The position numbers and the translations under genes are program-made. Source: Solirubrobacterales bacterium (GTDB lineage: Bacteria > Actinomycetota > Thermoleophilia > Solirubrobacterales > Solirubrobacteraceae). From it: a stretch of DNA of 61,775 nt. The DNA is taken from assembly GCA_027451345.1 (NCBI GenBank), contig DAIDJO010000027.1, positions 1-61,775 of the forward strand, written 5' to 3'. The number at the start of each line of letters is the position of its first letter. Positions within the stretch are counted from its first letter, which is position 1. The notes under the pieces were generated by a model. That model was given only the letters and a program-made list of their open reading frames with translations. It made no database searches and was not told where the DNA came from. Positions 1 to 8,584 of this stretch are shown in pieces.

Positions 1-91
1 AACGGCGCGCACGCGCCCGCAGACGGCTCAGGCTCGGCCCTCGGGCCTCGCCCTCACCGCCTGCTGGCGCGTCAGCTCACACCCAGCCAGG

Positions 92-649
92 ATGGGGAAT
101 TCTCATGATCAGATCCGAGGAGGAAACCGTGATCAGGTCCACTGGCCCCGTGCTGACCGCCAGCACTGCTGCGTTCACCGCCTGCGCAACCTGCTGGCGA
201 AGCTCCCCAAGGATGAGCAGGACCGGATCCGGTTCAACTACTGGGCAGCGCTCACCGACGCCACATCAGTCAAGGACGGCAAGCTCCGCCTCCAGGTGCT
301 GATCTCAGAGCTCGAGTCCCGCGGATTCGAGTCAGCGGCCCGCTGCCTGGCCGACGACCTCGACGCCCTCGTGATCCACCTCCGCTACCCGCTCAGGCAC
401 CGCGAGCGGTGGCGGTCAACGAACCTGCTGGAGCGCTCGCTCGGTGAGGTCCGCCGCCGCACCAAAGTCATGGGCCGCTTCCCCGGCGAGAGCAGCTGCC
501 TGTCACTCGTGTTCGCCGTCCTGGACCTGTTCATCACCCACGCCTCAAACGGCGCGACATTCACGGATGTCGACCGCCAACACCTCTACCGAATCAAATA
601 CCAACAGCTCGACCGCGACACGCTCGACGAGGAGGTCACAGCCGCCTAG
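92..649 (+). pseudogene. IS256-family (mutator-type) transposase, C-terminal remnant
   Basis: Only the last 170 or so residues of a transposase that is normally about 400 residues survive. The visible blocks are CVHRLRNLLAKLPK (about residues 27-40), a CLADDLDALVIHLRYPLRHR block, RWRSTNLLERSLGEV (residues 106-120) and GRFPGESSCLSLV, all typical of the C-terminal part of IS256/mutator DDE transposases. The N-terminal helix-turn-helix and the first catalytic aspartates are missing. The sequence before residue 20 does not read like the family, so the element was cut by a rearrangement. It lies inside what looks like the right end of an old island. Family assignment is firm; inactivity is inferred from the truncation. 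Confidence 0.85.
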
Positions 650-719
650 ACTCGATCCACGGGAACCTCAAAGCCGCGGCGAATTTACAGCGGTTAAGAG
701 ACGCAACCGCCGAACACGA

Positions 720-1090
720 GAGAGACGCGCATTTCGCGAGAAGCGCGTCGCCCGCGCCCAGCGCGTGCCGACGACATCGCAGCCCACTCAAGCCCCCCCC
801 GTCACCGAGCTCCCAGAGACTGACATCGACGAGATCCCCGGCAACCTCGTTCAGTAGCCGCGCGGCAGTAACCGCTTCGCTCCCGCTGAGGATCTCGCTT
901 CGCTCGATAGGGATGACGCGACGCCAACGGCTCCCGTCGCTAGCCCGTTCCGTGTCTCACGCGACCTCTCAAGACAGCTCCAGTCCAGACATACACTCCA
1001 CGCATTCCGGTGCTTTGTCCCGGTTTGTCCAGAGATATCCCGGTTTGTCCGGCCTGATCCGGCGCGCCGATGTCCGTCCGTGTCCCGAAA
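720..1090 (+). repeat. Long imperfect direct repeat, copy A (partner near 44437-44810)
   Basis: This stretch matches 44437-44810 in order and spacing. Shared blocks include GAAGCGCGTCGCCC, CTCCCGCTGAGGATCTCGCT, CGCTCGATAG, ACGCGACGCCAA, ACTCCACGCA and a GGTGCTTTGTCCC block. TTTGTCC occurs at 1014, 1024 and 1044, with the same 10 and 20 base spacing as in the partner copy. No gene is convincing here. The two copies lie 43 kb apart, one beside a tRNA-Lys remnant and one in the tRNA-Glu island. Confidence 0.75.
1012..1050 (+). repeat. TTTGTCC repeat module, copy A
   Basis: Two GGTTTGTCC units, at 1022 and 1042, are separated by AGAGATATCCC, and a TTTGTCC at 1014 precedes them. The same module occurs at 17884-17946 (minus strand, three units) and 44741-44782. 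The even spacing resembles protein-binding iterons; what binds is unknown. Confidence 0.7.
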
Positions 1091-1178
1091 GGTGTCCCGA
1101 ACTCAGCATTTCTGACCTCACGGAACTGCACTGGTTAGCACTCAATCGCTGATACTTGCTACAATTTTCCTGCAAATC

Positions 1179-1225
1179 AGCCTCTTTTAATCCGAAGCGC
1201 CTGGGTTCGAGTCCCAGCGCCGGCA
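1179..1225 (+). other. 3' half of tRNA-Lys(TTT), probable attachment-site remnant
   Basis: The segment contains an anticodon-loop-like CTTTTAA, a perfect T-arm (CTGGG, TTCGAGT, CCCAG) and a 3' acceptor strand CGCCGGC plus A. The 5' half of the tRNA is absent. Integrases of the phage type leave such 3' tRNA halves at the distal end of an element, so this probably marks the right boundary of an island that extends to the left of the window. Lysine identity is inferred from the TTT anticodon position. Confidence 0.6.
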
Positions 1226-1325
1226 TTGGTTGGGTGGTTGAGTGGTTGGATGACGGGCTGCTCGCCGTCGCGGTCATCCTCGGCCACCGTCGCGGCGGCC
1301 ACGACCGGCGAGCGCCCGGTGGCTG

Positions 1326-2099
1326 TTGCCGCGTCAGACGTACCCGCGCGATACTGGCCGGGTGCGCCGTGCCCATTGCTCGCTCACCGTGTCGTGCGTG
1401 ATCGTTTCAGCGGCGTTCGCGTCGTCCTCGTCATTGGCGGCGCCTCCGGGTCGGTCATGCGTACCGACGGCTGAGAGGCGGTGTCAGTTGGATGTGCTTC
1501 GCCCAGGTGGCATCGGGAGCCTCAGGTTCGGCGCATCCCCCGCTTCAGCTCGCGCGGCGATTGATGGGCTGGTTCAGCAGCACGGTGGGCCCTTGCGCCC
1601 GAGCGGCGGCTGTGGCGTTCACCACGAGATCACCTGGACGGATCAATGGACGGCAAACGGCCAACCCACCTTGACGCTCTACTTCGGGCGCGGCGGCTTC
1701 GTTGGCTATCAAGTTGGCGCACCCGTCGCACCGAGGCGACCGGCTGGCGGCTGGATGCTGGCAACGGTTCGCGGGCTCCAGGTTGGGGATCCCCTCACCA
1801 CCGGCCGTCGCCTCTACGGATCGTCGATCAAGCTGAGCGCGAACCAAGGCGGGGTCTGGTTGCTCCGCTCGTCCGCCGGAACCCTCGGCGGATATGCCTG
1901 GGCGACGTCCTCGGGCCCCAGCGATGTCAGCTGGACAAGCCGGGTTGCGTCGATCGACGCCGGGCACGTAGGCTGCCCCAGCGCCGGACCAGAGGCGTCG
2001 GCCCACAGCAAGCATGTTCATCGATTGAGGTCGAGAATCGCCCTGCCACGGAACCGTCGTCGACCGGAGGGAGCGACATGGGACGCTGGGACGTTCTAG
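1326..2099 (+). CDS. Secreted hypothetical protein
   Basis: The protein (257 residues from this start) has a hydrophobic export signal at about residues 18-38, ending near a LAAPPG sequence, and then a beta-rich body starting GIGSLRFGASPASAR, with cysteines and a second GLQVGDPLTTGRRLYG motif. Paired GIGSLRFG and GLQVGDP motifs recur in exported proteins of soil actinobacteria, but no function is known to me. A GTG at 1359 gives a cleaner signal peptide and is a good alternative start. The C-terminal 40 residues are basic and overlap the next gene, which may indicate a late frameshift after the GHVGCPS segment. Confidence 0.6.
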   Translation: MPRQTYPRDTGRVRRAHCSLTVSCVIVSAAFASSSSLAAPPGRSCVPTAERRCQLDVLRPGGIGSLRFGASPASARAAIDGLVQQHGGPLRPSGGCGVHHEITWTDQWTANGQPTLTLYFGRGGFVGYQVGAPVAPRRPAGGWMLATVRGLQVGDPLTTGRRLYGSSIKLSANQGGVWLLRSSAGTLGGYAWATSSGPSDVSWTSRVASIDAGHVGCPSAGPEASAHSKHVHRLRSRIALPRNRRRPEGATWDAGTF

Positions 2100-2281
2100 C
2101 TGGGATGCCGAGGAAACTGACAGCCGCGCTCCGACGCGGTCTGTTCTCGGACGATGACACCGACGCGTCTGCCGCTCCTGGTGCCAGAGGGATGCCCCCG
2201 GACCTGTGGCTGGCACTCGATGCTGACGCCGTGGCTCATGGCATTCCGCTCGAGCCGGGGCGCAGCCACACCGAGGACTGA
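2078..2281 (+). CDS. Small hypothetical protein
   Basis: This 67-residue reading frame starts at an ATG preceded at ideal spacing by the strong ribosome-binding site GGAGGGAGCGAC, which is why I call it although it overlaps the end of the previous gene by 22 bases. The product starts MGRWDVLAGM and is charged and soluble, with no signal peptide or membrane segment. I do not recognise a family. The overlap suggests translational coupling to the secreted protein upstream. Confidence 0.5.
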   Translation: MGRWDVLAGMPRKLTAALRRGLFSDDDTDASAAPGARGMPPDLWLALDADAVAHGIPLEPGRSHTED

Positions 2282-2431
2282 ACTGACTGGCCCTCGCCAC
2301 GGCGCGGGCCGGATGAGCACGCCGCTGTGGCTGTCGAGTGCTGCTCGCCCGATCCATTCGCAGCGGGACCGGCCGCAGGTGTCTCGTTCGTGTCGGAGCG
2401 CGGTCTCGCATAACGTGGGAGACTGACGGGC

Positions 2432-2989
2432 ATGGCGCTCGAGCGAATCCCATTCGTGCTGAGAGGAGTTCCAGGTACCGTCACGGTGGACTACGGTGTC
2501 AACGACGATCCACAGCGATGGGGTTACCACCTGTTGCAGCTCCCGTATGACTTCCAGGTCTCGCGCGGCTGCCCGGTGTTGCGTGCCACGGTCGATCATC
2601 CGGCTGAGGGGTACGGCGCGGCCCTTGGCTGGATCCAGACCGTCGAGACCCGCAGCCCTGAGCAACAGGACGCGTTCGTCGACCTGGCACCGCAGATGGT
2701 GGGCTGCGGATCCCCCTGGCTTGCGTGGGCGGTACGACCCGAGCTGTTTGATGCGCCATCCACAGCCCATCCCGAGTTCAGCTTTCAGGCGGAGACCTTC
2801 CTCGCGTACACACCGGACTGCGTGATCACCCGCGAGGTGAAGCCACTGTGTGGTTTCTCCTGGGGGTACGAGGTACGCGGAGGTGAGCCCTCGGTGCTCC
2901 CGCTGCGGCTCGGCAATCTCGACCGCTGGGCCTCCGCGCAGCCGCTGCTATCGCGGCAGTGCCCCGGATGGACCTTCCTGGCCGCGTGA
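2432..2989 (+). CDS. Conserved hypothetical protein (actinobacterial)
   Basis: The 185-residue protein starts MALERIPFVLRG and contains aromatic and acidic blocks such as HLLQLPYDFQ and GAALGWIQTV, which resemble a family of uncharacterised cytoplasmic proteins in Streptomyces and relatives. There is no signal peptide or transmembrane segment. It stands alone in front of an AraC-type regulator on the same strand, with a gap of about 90 bases. No function can be given from sequence. Confidence 0.65.
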   Translation: MALERIPFVLRGVPGTVTVDYGVNDDPQRWGYHLLQLPYDFQVSRGCPVLRATVDHPAEGYGAALGWIQTVETRSPEQQDAFVDLAPQMVGCGSPWLAWAVRPELFDAPSTAHPEFSFQAETFLAYTPDCVITREVKPLCGFSWGYEVRGGEPSVLPLRLGNLDRWASAQPLLSRQCPGWTFLAA

Positions 2990-3077
2990 TCGCCTCCTCG
3001 TAGCGCTCCCGGTGCTGCGCGGGCAGGCAACACGACGAGGTGGGCAAGCGCGGTCGCCGGTGGCGGTTCGTGCCGCC

Positions 3078-3911
3078 ATGGCGAGCGCCCCGGGTCCCGG
3101 CGAGACACCAGGAACCGGGCGAACCGGGCGACGCAGTCCGCCCCCGGCGACGCCGGATCAGACCGAAGCCACGGACGCGGTGTGCAACTCCCCGGTGTGG
3201 ATCGAGGTCCTCTCACTGGAAGAGCTCCGGCACCGGCTGAGCCCGGCGTCGATGGCCGCCACGCACCGGCTCGACTTTCACCAGATCACCCTGATCACCG
3301 GCGGTCGCGGTGTCGTCCGGCACCGCCGCCCCCGCGGCCGCCCGGGGAAGCCCCTGCACCTGGCCCGGCCGGCCGGTCTCGGCGTGGACGGCTGGCAGCT
3401 CGAGGAGCCGTCCCGACACCGCATCGGGTCCCTGCTCGACGCCCTCGCCGACGAGTACGGGCAGAGCAGCGCTCATGACGACAGTCCGGCGCTGCTGCGC
3501 CATCTGCTCGCCGCCCTGCTGATCCACGTCGCCCGGTTGCCGCGGCCGCCGACCCTGGAGCCGGCCGCCGATGGCGGGAGGACCGGCTTCGCTCGGTTCC
3601 TGGACGAGCTGGAGCGGGACTTCACCCGCTCGCGCAGCGTGCGGGACTCTGCAGCGCGCCTGGGCTACTTCCCGCGCACCCTGACACGGATGAGTCTGCA
3701 GGCAACCGGGAAGAGCGCCAAAGCGGTGATCGACGGGCGCGTCAGCCTCGAGGCCATGCGTCTGCTCGCTCACACCGATCGCCCCGTCGCGGCCATCGCC
3801 GACGACCTCGGCTTCTCCGAACCAACCAACTTCGTCAAGTTCTTCACCGCCCTCGCCGGTACCACCCCCGGCGCGTTCCGGGAGGCTGAGGGACATGTCG
3901 TTACGGGGTGA
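3078..3911 (+). CDS. AraC-family transcriptional regulator with shortened ligand domain
   Basis: The C-terminal 90 residues contain both helix-turn-helix units of the AraC family; the second is marked by PVAAIADDLGFSEPTNFVKFF and a TPGAFRE end. The N-terminal part has the start of a cupin-like sensing domain (FHQITLITGGRGVV) followed directly by a helix near DSPALLRHLLAALL. Relatives usually have about 40 more residues of cupin here, so an internal deletion is likely and effector sensing may be lost. The frame is open further upstream to 2850, but that would overlap the previous gene, so I chose the ATG at 3078; a GTG at 3180 is also possible. Confidence 0.75.
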   Translation: MASAPGPGETPGTGRTGRRSPPPATPDQTEATDAVCNSPVWIEVLSLEELRHRLSPASMAATHRLDFHQITLITGGRGVVRHRRPRGRPGKPLHLARPAGLGVDGWQLEEPSRHRIGSLLDALADEYGQSSAHDDSPALLRHLLAALLIHVARLPRPPTLEPAADGGRTGFARFLDELERDFTRSRSVRDSAARLGYFPRTLTRMSLQATGKSAKAVIDGRVSLEAMRLLAHTDRPVAAIADDLGFSEPTNFVKFFTALAGTTPGAFREAEGHVVTG

Positions 3912-4009
3912 GCCCGCCCCGGTGGCTCGCTGGAGTCAGGCGAGCGCGCCCGCGATCCGGAGCGCCCGGGGTTCGGATCCCAGCTCCGGCGCCACGACAC
4001 GAGCCCCGG

Positions 4010-4657
4010 TCAGCTGTCCTCGCCGATCCCCAGGAGCGCTCGCAGCAGGAACCCGACGGACCGGCGCAGTTGGGCCGGGAGATCGGTGCTCGCCGTGCGG
4101 CCGCTCGTGACGCGCACGACGTTCATCAGCATCGTCGCGTAGATGGCCTCGGCAGCGTCGCGCAGATCAACGTCGTCGCGCACGGGATGCTGGGAGGCGT
4201 GGAGCTGAAGGATCCGGTGGATCGCCTCGGGGAGTTGGGCCACCTGCTGTGTCGCTCCCTCCTGCAGGGGGCCGGGGCCGAAGAGGGTCTCGCGTTGGTA
4301 GACCCGGGTGTTCTCCGGGTGCTCGACGCTCGCCTCCACGAGCGGGTCGAGCAGCGCGAGGATCGCGTCGTCGGGCGTGGCTCCCGCCGCGGCGGCGCTC
4401 AGGCCACGCTCGGTTCCGACCCGCAGTTGCTCGCTCATCACCGCGACCAGCAGCTCGGCCTTGGTTGGGAAGTAGCGGAAGACGGTTCCCGCTCCGACGT
4501 CGGCGGCCTCAGCGATCTGCTCGGTCGTGACGGCGGAGTATCCCTCCCGGGCGAAAAGGTCAGTCGCCGCCTGGAAGATCCGTTCGCGCTTGTCCCGCTT
4601 GCTGCGTTCGCGCCGCGTCAGCGCTCCGCCCTCTCGGTCGTCGGCGGCGTCAATCAT
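4010..4657 (-). CDS. TetR-family transcriptional repressor
   Basis: The 215-residue protein has a classical TetR DNA-binding domain at about residues 20-70 (YSAVTTEQIAEAADVGAGT and the TVFRYFPTKAELL block) followed by an all-helical effector domain. It is divergent from the membrane protein at 4775, and the intervening region carries a perfect 14-base inverted repeat that is the obvious operator. The arrangement implies that it represses itself and the membrane protein, with derepression by an unknown small molecule. Confidence 0.9.
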   Translation of the reverse strand: MIDAADDREGGALTRRERSKRDKRERIFQAATDLFAREGYSAVTTEQIAEAADVGAGTVFRYFPTKAELLVAVMSEQLRVGTERGLSAAAAGATPDDAILALLDPLVEASVEHPENTRVYQRETLFGPGPLQEGATQQVAQLPEAIHRILQLHASQHPVRDDVDLRDAAEAIYATMLMNVVRVTSGRTASTDLPAQLRRSVGFLLRALLGIGEDS

Positions 4658-4729
4658 CGTTCACCTCGGGCGCGGGTTCGCGTTCTGCCTCATTTGGGCG
4701 TGAAGACTAGGGGAAGGCATGGCTCAAGA

Positions 4730-4759
4730 GTGAGTAGACTCATTTATGAGTCTACTCAC
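4730..4759. promoter_or_regulatory. Perfect palindromic operator for the divergent TetR/membrane-protein pair
   Basis: GTGAGTAGACTCAT, then TT, then its exact reverse complement, gives a 30-base perfect palindrome. It sits 15 bases before the start of the membrane-protein gene and 72 bases before the tetR start. Size and symmetry fit a TetR dimer-of-dimers site. Confidence 0.85.
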
Positions 4760-4774
4760 GAAAGATGATCTGAG

Positions 4775-5863
4775 ATGCCCGCACAGCCTGACCTTCGCCC
4801 GTCGAGCGACGGCGCGCCCGCGCCCGCGCCGGCCGCATCGGCCGCATCGGCCGCACCGTCGCCTGCACCTTCACTGCGCCGGACGCTCGCCCTGATGCTC
4901 GGAGTTCTCATCCTCGGGCTCGGGTTCGTGTTCTCGTACGTCGGCGCGTTCCACCACCCCGTGCCGCACCGCGTGCGCATCGCCCTCGTGGCTCCCGCGG
5001 GATCGGCGCGCCAACTGGTCGCTCGCCTCGACGCGCTGCCGGGGCGGCCGCTGCGCGCCCAGGCGGTCACCGGCGCGGCGGCGGCTCGTGGGATGCTGCG
5101 CGCGGATCGCGTCGCGGCCGTCCTGCAGGTCGAGCCCCAACGGCGGCGGGACCGACTCCTGGTCGCCGGCGGCGGCGGCGCCGCGCTGAGCACGGCCGTG
5201 CAGGATGTCGTGACGAGGTTCGAGGCCGCGCAACGCCGAACCGTTGTCACCACCGACATCGTGCCCCTGCAGAGCGGCGACTATCGCGGCCTCACCGGCT
5301 TCTATCTGGTGGTGGGCTGTCTCGTCGCCGGCTACTTGCTCGCCGCCGTCCTGGGCATCACGCTCGGCCCGCGACCCGGGACGGTCGGCGAGGCGGCTCG
5401 CCGCCTGTCCGCTGTCGTGCCGTACTCGCTCGTCGCCGGAATCGGGACCGCCCTGATCGTCGGACCGCTGCTCGGCGCGCTGACGGGTCATTTCGTGGCG
5501 GTGGCCGGCGTCGGGGCGCTCCTCGTGTTCGCCGCCGCCGCGGTCACGATCGCCCTCGAGGTGCTCATGGGCGTCGTAGGCATCGGCTTGGCGATCCTGC
5601 TGTACGTCGTGCTGGGCAACCCCAGCGCGGGTGGCGCGTATCAGAACGCGCTCCTTCCCGGCTTCTGGCGCACGATCGGCAACGCCCTCCCCAACGGTGC
5701 CGGTGTGGAGGCCATCCGCCGCGCCGTCTACTTCGGCGGGCACGGCATCGGCGGGCACCTCATCGTGATCGGCGCCTACGGTCTCGCGGGCACGGCAGCG
5801 ACGCTGCTCCTCTCTCGCTCTCGGCCGCACCGACCCGCGGAGGATGTGTCCGAAACGAGTTGA
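4775..5863 (+). CDS. ABC-2-type / YhgE-Pip-like integral membrane protein
   Basis: The 362-residue protein has an Ala/Pro-rich cytoplasmic N-terminus, one membrane segment at about residues 35-57, an extracytoplasmic domain of about 115 residues, and a cluster of five or six membrane segments from about residue 175 on. This one-plus-many topology is that of the YhgE/Pip and ABC-2 permease superfamily, often used for export. No ATP-binding subunit lies next to it. The TetR palindrome directly in front of the start suggests drug- or metabolite-inducible export. Substrate unknown. Confidence 0.7.
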   Translation: MPAQPDLRPSSDGAPAPAPAASAASAAPSPAPSLRRTLALMLGVLILGLGFVFSYVGAFHHPVPHRVRIALVAPAGSARQLVARLDALPGRPLRAQAVTGAAAARGMLRADRVAAVLQVEPQRRRDRLLVAGGGGAALSTAVQDVVTRFEAAQRRTVVTTDIVPLQSGDYRGLTGFYLVVGCLVAGYLLAAVLGITLGPRPGTVGEAARRLSAVVPYSLVAGIGTALIVGPLLGALTGHFVAVAGVGALLVFAAAAVTIALEVLMGVVGIGLAILLYVVLGNPSAGGAYQNALLPGFWRTIGNALPNGAGVEAIRRAVYFGGHGIGGHLIVIGAYGLAGTAATLLLSRSRPHRPAEDVSETS

Positions 5864-5999
5864 GCACTCGATCGCGATCACGGTCGGCCGGTTCCGCTAC
5901 TCCGACCCCACCGGACCGCCGCACCTGCTCGACCGCCGCCGCACCGGTCCGCTCGTCGACGGGAGCGATGCGCGTCCGCCAAGAGCCCGGCGGCGAGGC

Positions 6000-6404
6000 T
6001 CACATCTCGCCCGCCGGCCGCGCCGCGGCGGCCCGATCGGCGTCGGGCGTCGGAATCTGGTCCGGCGTCCGGAAGATCCGGACCTCCTGCGGCCAGTCGC
6101 ACGCCATCGCGATCCGCCCGGCCCAGTAGCGGGCCGCCGACTCGTCGGGGACATCGATCGCCGCGAAACCGCCGATCACCTCCTTGGTCTCCGCGTAGGG
6201 GCCGTCGGTGATGATCGCGGTGCCGTTCCCGGGCTCGGCGTGGAAGACCCGTCCATGGTTGTCGAGGCCGCCGCTGAAGATCAGGACGCCGGCTGACCTC
6301 ATCTCCTCGACCACGGCTCGGGCGTCGCGTGCGCGCTGCTGCCACCCCTCGTCGGTGGTCTCCGTCACCCACTCATCGTTGAAGAAGATCAGGTATTCAG
6401 ACAT
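6000..6404 (-). CDS. YCII-related (DGPF-type) domain protein
   Basis: This 134-residue protein starts MSEYLIFFNDE and contains the signature DGPYAETKEVIGGFAAIDV at about residues 68-86, with the conserved His and Asp positions of YCII-like ferredoxin folds. The ATG at 6404 is chosen because GAGGAG lies 6 bases upstream. Members are often encoded next to ECF sigma factors and may act as small-molecule binding or isomerase-like proteins; no biochemical role is established. It is divergent from the GNAT gene at 6546. Confidence 0.8.
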   Translation of the reverse strand: MSEYLIFFNDEWVTETTDEGWQQRARDARAVVEEMRSAGVLIFSGGLDNHGRVFHAEPGNGTAIITDGPYAETKEVIGGFAAIDVPDESAARYWAGRIAMACDWPQEVRIFRTPDQIPTPDADRAAAARPAGEM

Positions 6405-6545
6405 GGCTGCTCCTCGGGTCGCGTGTCGGTCCGGTCGACCGTTCCATCCTGTCGACGAACGGGTCGTCCGGTTCTGGACCCCACGAGGACGAATCATCTC
6501 GATCACAGGCATCCCCCGGCGGTGTCGCTCCGCTACAACAGCGGG

Positions 6546-7016
6546 GTGAGCATCGAGCCGTTCGAGTTCGCGATCGACGTCGCGGGCCCCGCCGACGTCG
6601 AGGAGATCGCGCAGTTGCGCGCGCTGTGGAGCGGCGGGCGGGTCGATGCCGCGTTTCAGCGGCGGCTGATCGACTGGATCGCCGCGGAGGGGGACCGCCG
6701 GCTGACCTGGCTGGCGCGCCGGGACGGGATTCCCATCGGCATGGCCTCGCTGTTCGAGTACCGCCGCATGCCCCGTCCGGGTCGTCTGGATTCGCGCTGG
6801 GGGTACCTCGGCAACATGTTCGTCGTGGAGCGCTTCCGCGATCACGGGGTGGGGACCGCCCTGCTCGAAACGGTCATCCGGACCGCCGCCGGCCGGGGGT
6901 ACGCGCGGCTCGTCCTGTCGCCGAGCCAGCGGGCGGTCCCGTTCTACCGCCGCGCCGGGTTCCGCATGCCCGATGATGCTCCCGACACCGATCGCCTGCT
7001 CGTGCTGCGCCTCTGA
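6546..7016 (+). CDS. GNAT-family N-acetyltransferase
   Basis: The 156-residue protein has the GNAT fold: a beta-strand block LGNMFVVERFRDHGVGTALL carrying the acetyl-CoA loop (RDHGVG, about residues 97-102) and a C-terminal SPSQRAVPFYRRAGFRM segment. A GTG at 6546 opens the conserved part; the frame continues upstream without conserved sequence. It faces a second GNAT gene tail to tail, 7 bases away. The acceptor substrate cannot be predicted. Confidence 0.8.
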   Translation: MSIEPFEFAIDVAGPADVEEIAQLRALWSGGRVDAAFQRRLIDWIAAEGDRRLTWLARRDGIPIGMASLFEYRRMPRPGRLDSRWGYLGNMFVVERFRDHGVGTALLETVIRTAAGRGYARLVLSPSQRAVPFYRRAGFRMPDDAPDTDRLLVLRL

Positions 7017-7023
7017 GGTCCGG

Positions 7024-7458
7024 CTACAGGTCGCGCTGGTACACGATGAACCCGCGATGCTCGGCGACTCGGTCATAGAGGGCGCGGGCGGTGGTGTTGG
7101 AGGCGTGGGTGCGCCAGTAGAGCTGACCGCATCCCCGCTCGCCGGCCCACGCGGCGACCTGCTCGATCAGCGCGCGGCCGCCGCCACGGCCGCGCGCTGA
7201 GGGATCGGTGAAGAGATCCTGCAGGTAGCAGACGTCGTTGGCATTCGTGTGCGGGTGCGTCAGGAAGTGGGCGATCCCGACGAGGCGGCCATCCTGCTCG
7301 GCGCCGCAGCCGTGAATCTCTGTGTCGGCGAGCAGGCGCTCCCAGGCGCGGTCGTACTCGCCGTCGGGCAGCGAGCGCCCGTAGAAGGCGATGTAGGCGC
7401 GAAAGAGTTGCTCCCAGCGGGCGCGATCACCGGGGCGGAGTGGGTTGATCGTCACCAC
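7024..7458 (-). CDS. GNAT-family N-acetyltransferase
   Basis: The 144-residue protein has the acetyl-CoA-binding motif DPSARGRGGGRALIEQ at about residues 90-105, a preceding CYLQDLFTD strand, and the WRTHASNTTARALYDRVAEHRGF segment typical of small GNATs that acetylate amines or amino acids. It is probably monocistronic. Its start is 110 bases from the divergent methyltransferase gene. Confidence 0.85.
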   Translation of the reverse strand: MVTINPLRPGDRARWEQLFRAYIAFYGRSLPDGEYDRAWERLLADTEIHGCGAEQDGRLVGIAHFLTHPHTNANDVCYLQDLFTDPSARGRGGGRALIEQVAAWAGERGCGQLYWRTHASNTTARALYDRVAEHRGFIVYQRDL

Positions 7459-7568
7459 GGGACGAGTCTACGTTCACCGGACGTGACGACCGGTCGCTGC
7501 CGATCCGCCGCCGGTCGGTGTCCGCCCGCCCCGCCGCGCACCGTGACACGGCAGAATCCTCCGCAGCG

Positions 7569-8228
7569 ATGGATCGGCCTCAGGACATCCGACACCCGCG
7601 CTTCGCCCGCGTCTACCTGCGCTACGCCGAGGGGGCCGACCGCGCCGGCGTGAGCGAACATCGCCGGCGCCTGCTCGACGGCCTGCGGGGGACGGTCGTC
7701 GAGGTGGGAGCCGGCCAGGGTCTCAACTTTCGGCACTATCCGCAGACGGTGACGTCGGTCACCGCGATCGAGCCCGAGCCGACGCTCCGCGCCATGGCCG
7801 AGCGCGCCGCGCGCGAGGCGCCGGTCCCCGTCACGGTGTCCGCCGGGACGGCGGACGCGCTGCCGCTGGCGGACGGGAGCGTCGACGCGGCGGTCGTCAG
7901 CCTGGTCCTCTGCAGCGTTCCCGATCAGCGCCGCGCCCTCGCGGAGCTGCATCGAGTGATCCGGCCTGGGGGCGAGCTCCGCTTCTATGAGCACGTGATC
8001 CCGTCGGCGCAGCCGCTTCGAGCGATCCTGCAGGCGGCCGAGCGCAGCGGCATCTGGCCGCGCCTCGCGGGCGGATGCCACCCGGCACGCGACACCGAGG
8101 CGGCGATCGCCGCTCGGTTCGAGATCGAGGCGTGCGACCTCCTCCTGTTCGCGCCCCACCGCTACGAGCCCCGGATCCCGCACATCCTCGGTCGTGCGCG
8201 GCGCCCCGCCGACGATGCGGCCGACTAG
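7569..8228 (+). CDS. Class I SAM-dependent methyltransferase
   Basis: The 219-residue protein has motif I VVEVGAGQGLNF at about residues 43-54, an acidic loop AIEPEP, motif post-II AALPLADGSVD-like sequence and a long ALAELHRVIRPGGELRFYEH motif III. This pattern resembles the METTL7/UbiE-like small-molecule methyltransferases. The ATG at 7569 is used because conserved sequence starts there. The gene converges with 8225-8584 and the two stop regions overlap by 4 bases. Confidence 0.85.
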   Translation: MDRPQDIRHPRFARVYLRYAEGADRAGVSEHRRRLLDGLRGTVVEVGAGQGLNFRHYPQTVTSVTAIEPEPTLRAMAERAAREAPVPVTVSAGTADALPLADGSVDAAVVSLVLCSVPDQRRALAELHRVIRPGGELRFYEHVIPSAQPLRAILQAAERSGIWPRLAGGCHPARDTEAAIAARFEIEACDLLLFAPHRYEPRIPHILGRARRPADDAAD

Positions 8229-8584
8229 CGACCCCGCTCCCTGAGTTCCTCGAGTCGCACCGCGATCAGCCGTTCGACGAGCGCCGCCGGCAGCGGCGTG
8301 TCGACCGGGAAGTGCAGCGAGCTCTTGGTCATCGTGTAACCCCGCAGCTCGTCGGCGAGCCGCCCGAGGACGGAGCCGCTGAACGGGAGGTAGCTGAGAT
8401 GGTTGGTGAACGCGGCAAAGCCTGCGACGACGTGCCGGCCGACGCGAAACGCCGGCACCCGGTAGGAGGTCCCCTCCTCGGCCTCCGGGAGGAGACGGAG
8501 GATCGTCTCGCGCAGCCCCTGCAGGGCGGCACGCTCAGGCGCGCTCAGACGCTCCAGATACTCGTCGATCTCCGCCGCCGGCAC
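8225..8584 (-). CDS. DUF1801 / YdhG-like protein
   Basis: The 119-residue protein has the DUF1801 pattern: an N-terminal helix IDEYLERLSAPERAAL, a central SYRVPAFRVGRHVVAGFAAF strand pair, and YTMTKSSLHFPVDTPLP. These frataxin-like-fold proteins are small, cytoplasmic and of unknown function. It lies tail to tail with the methyltransferase gene. Confidence 0.85.
   Translation of the reverse strand: MPAAEIDEYLERLSAPERAALQGLRETILRLLPEAEEGTSYRVPAFRVGRHVVAGFAAFTNHLSYLPFSGSVLGRLADELRGYTMTKSSLHFPVDTPLPAALVERLIAVRLEELRERGR

Noticed and set aside
3950..3995. tRNA-like 3' end (CGGGGTTCGGATCCCAG with GCTCCGGCGCCA)
   Set aside because: The T-stem has a mismatch, no anticodon arm can be drawn, and no matching 5' half exists. 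It might be a decayed att site but I cannot support it.
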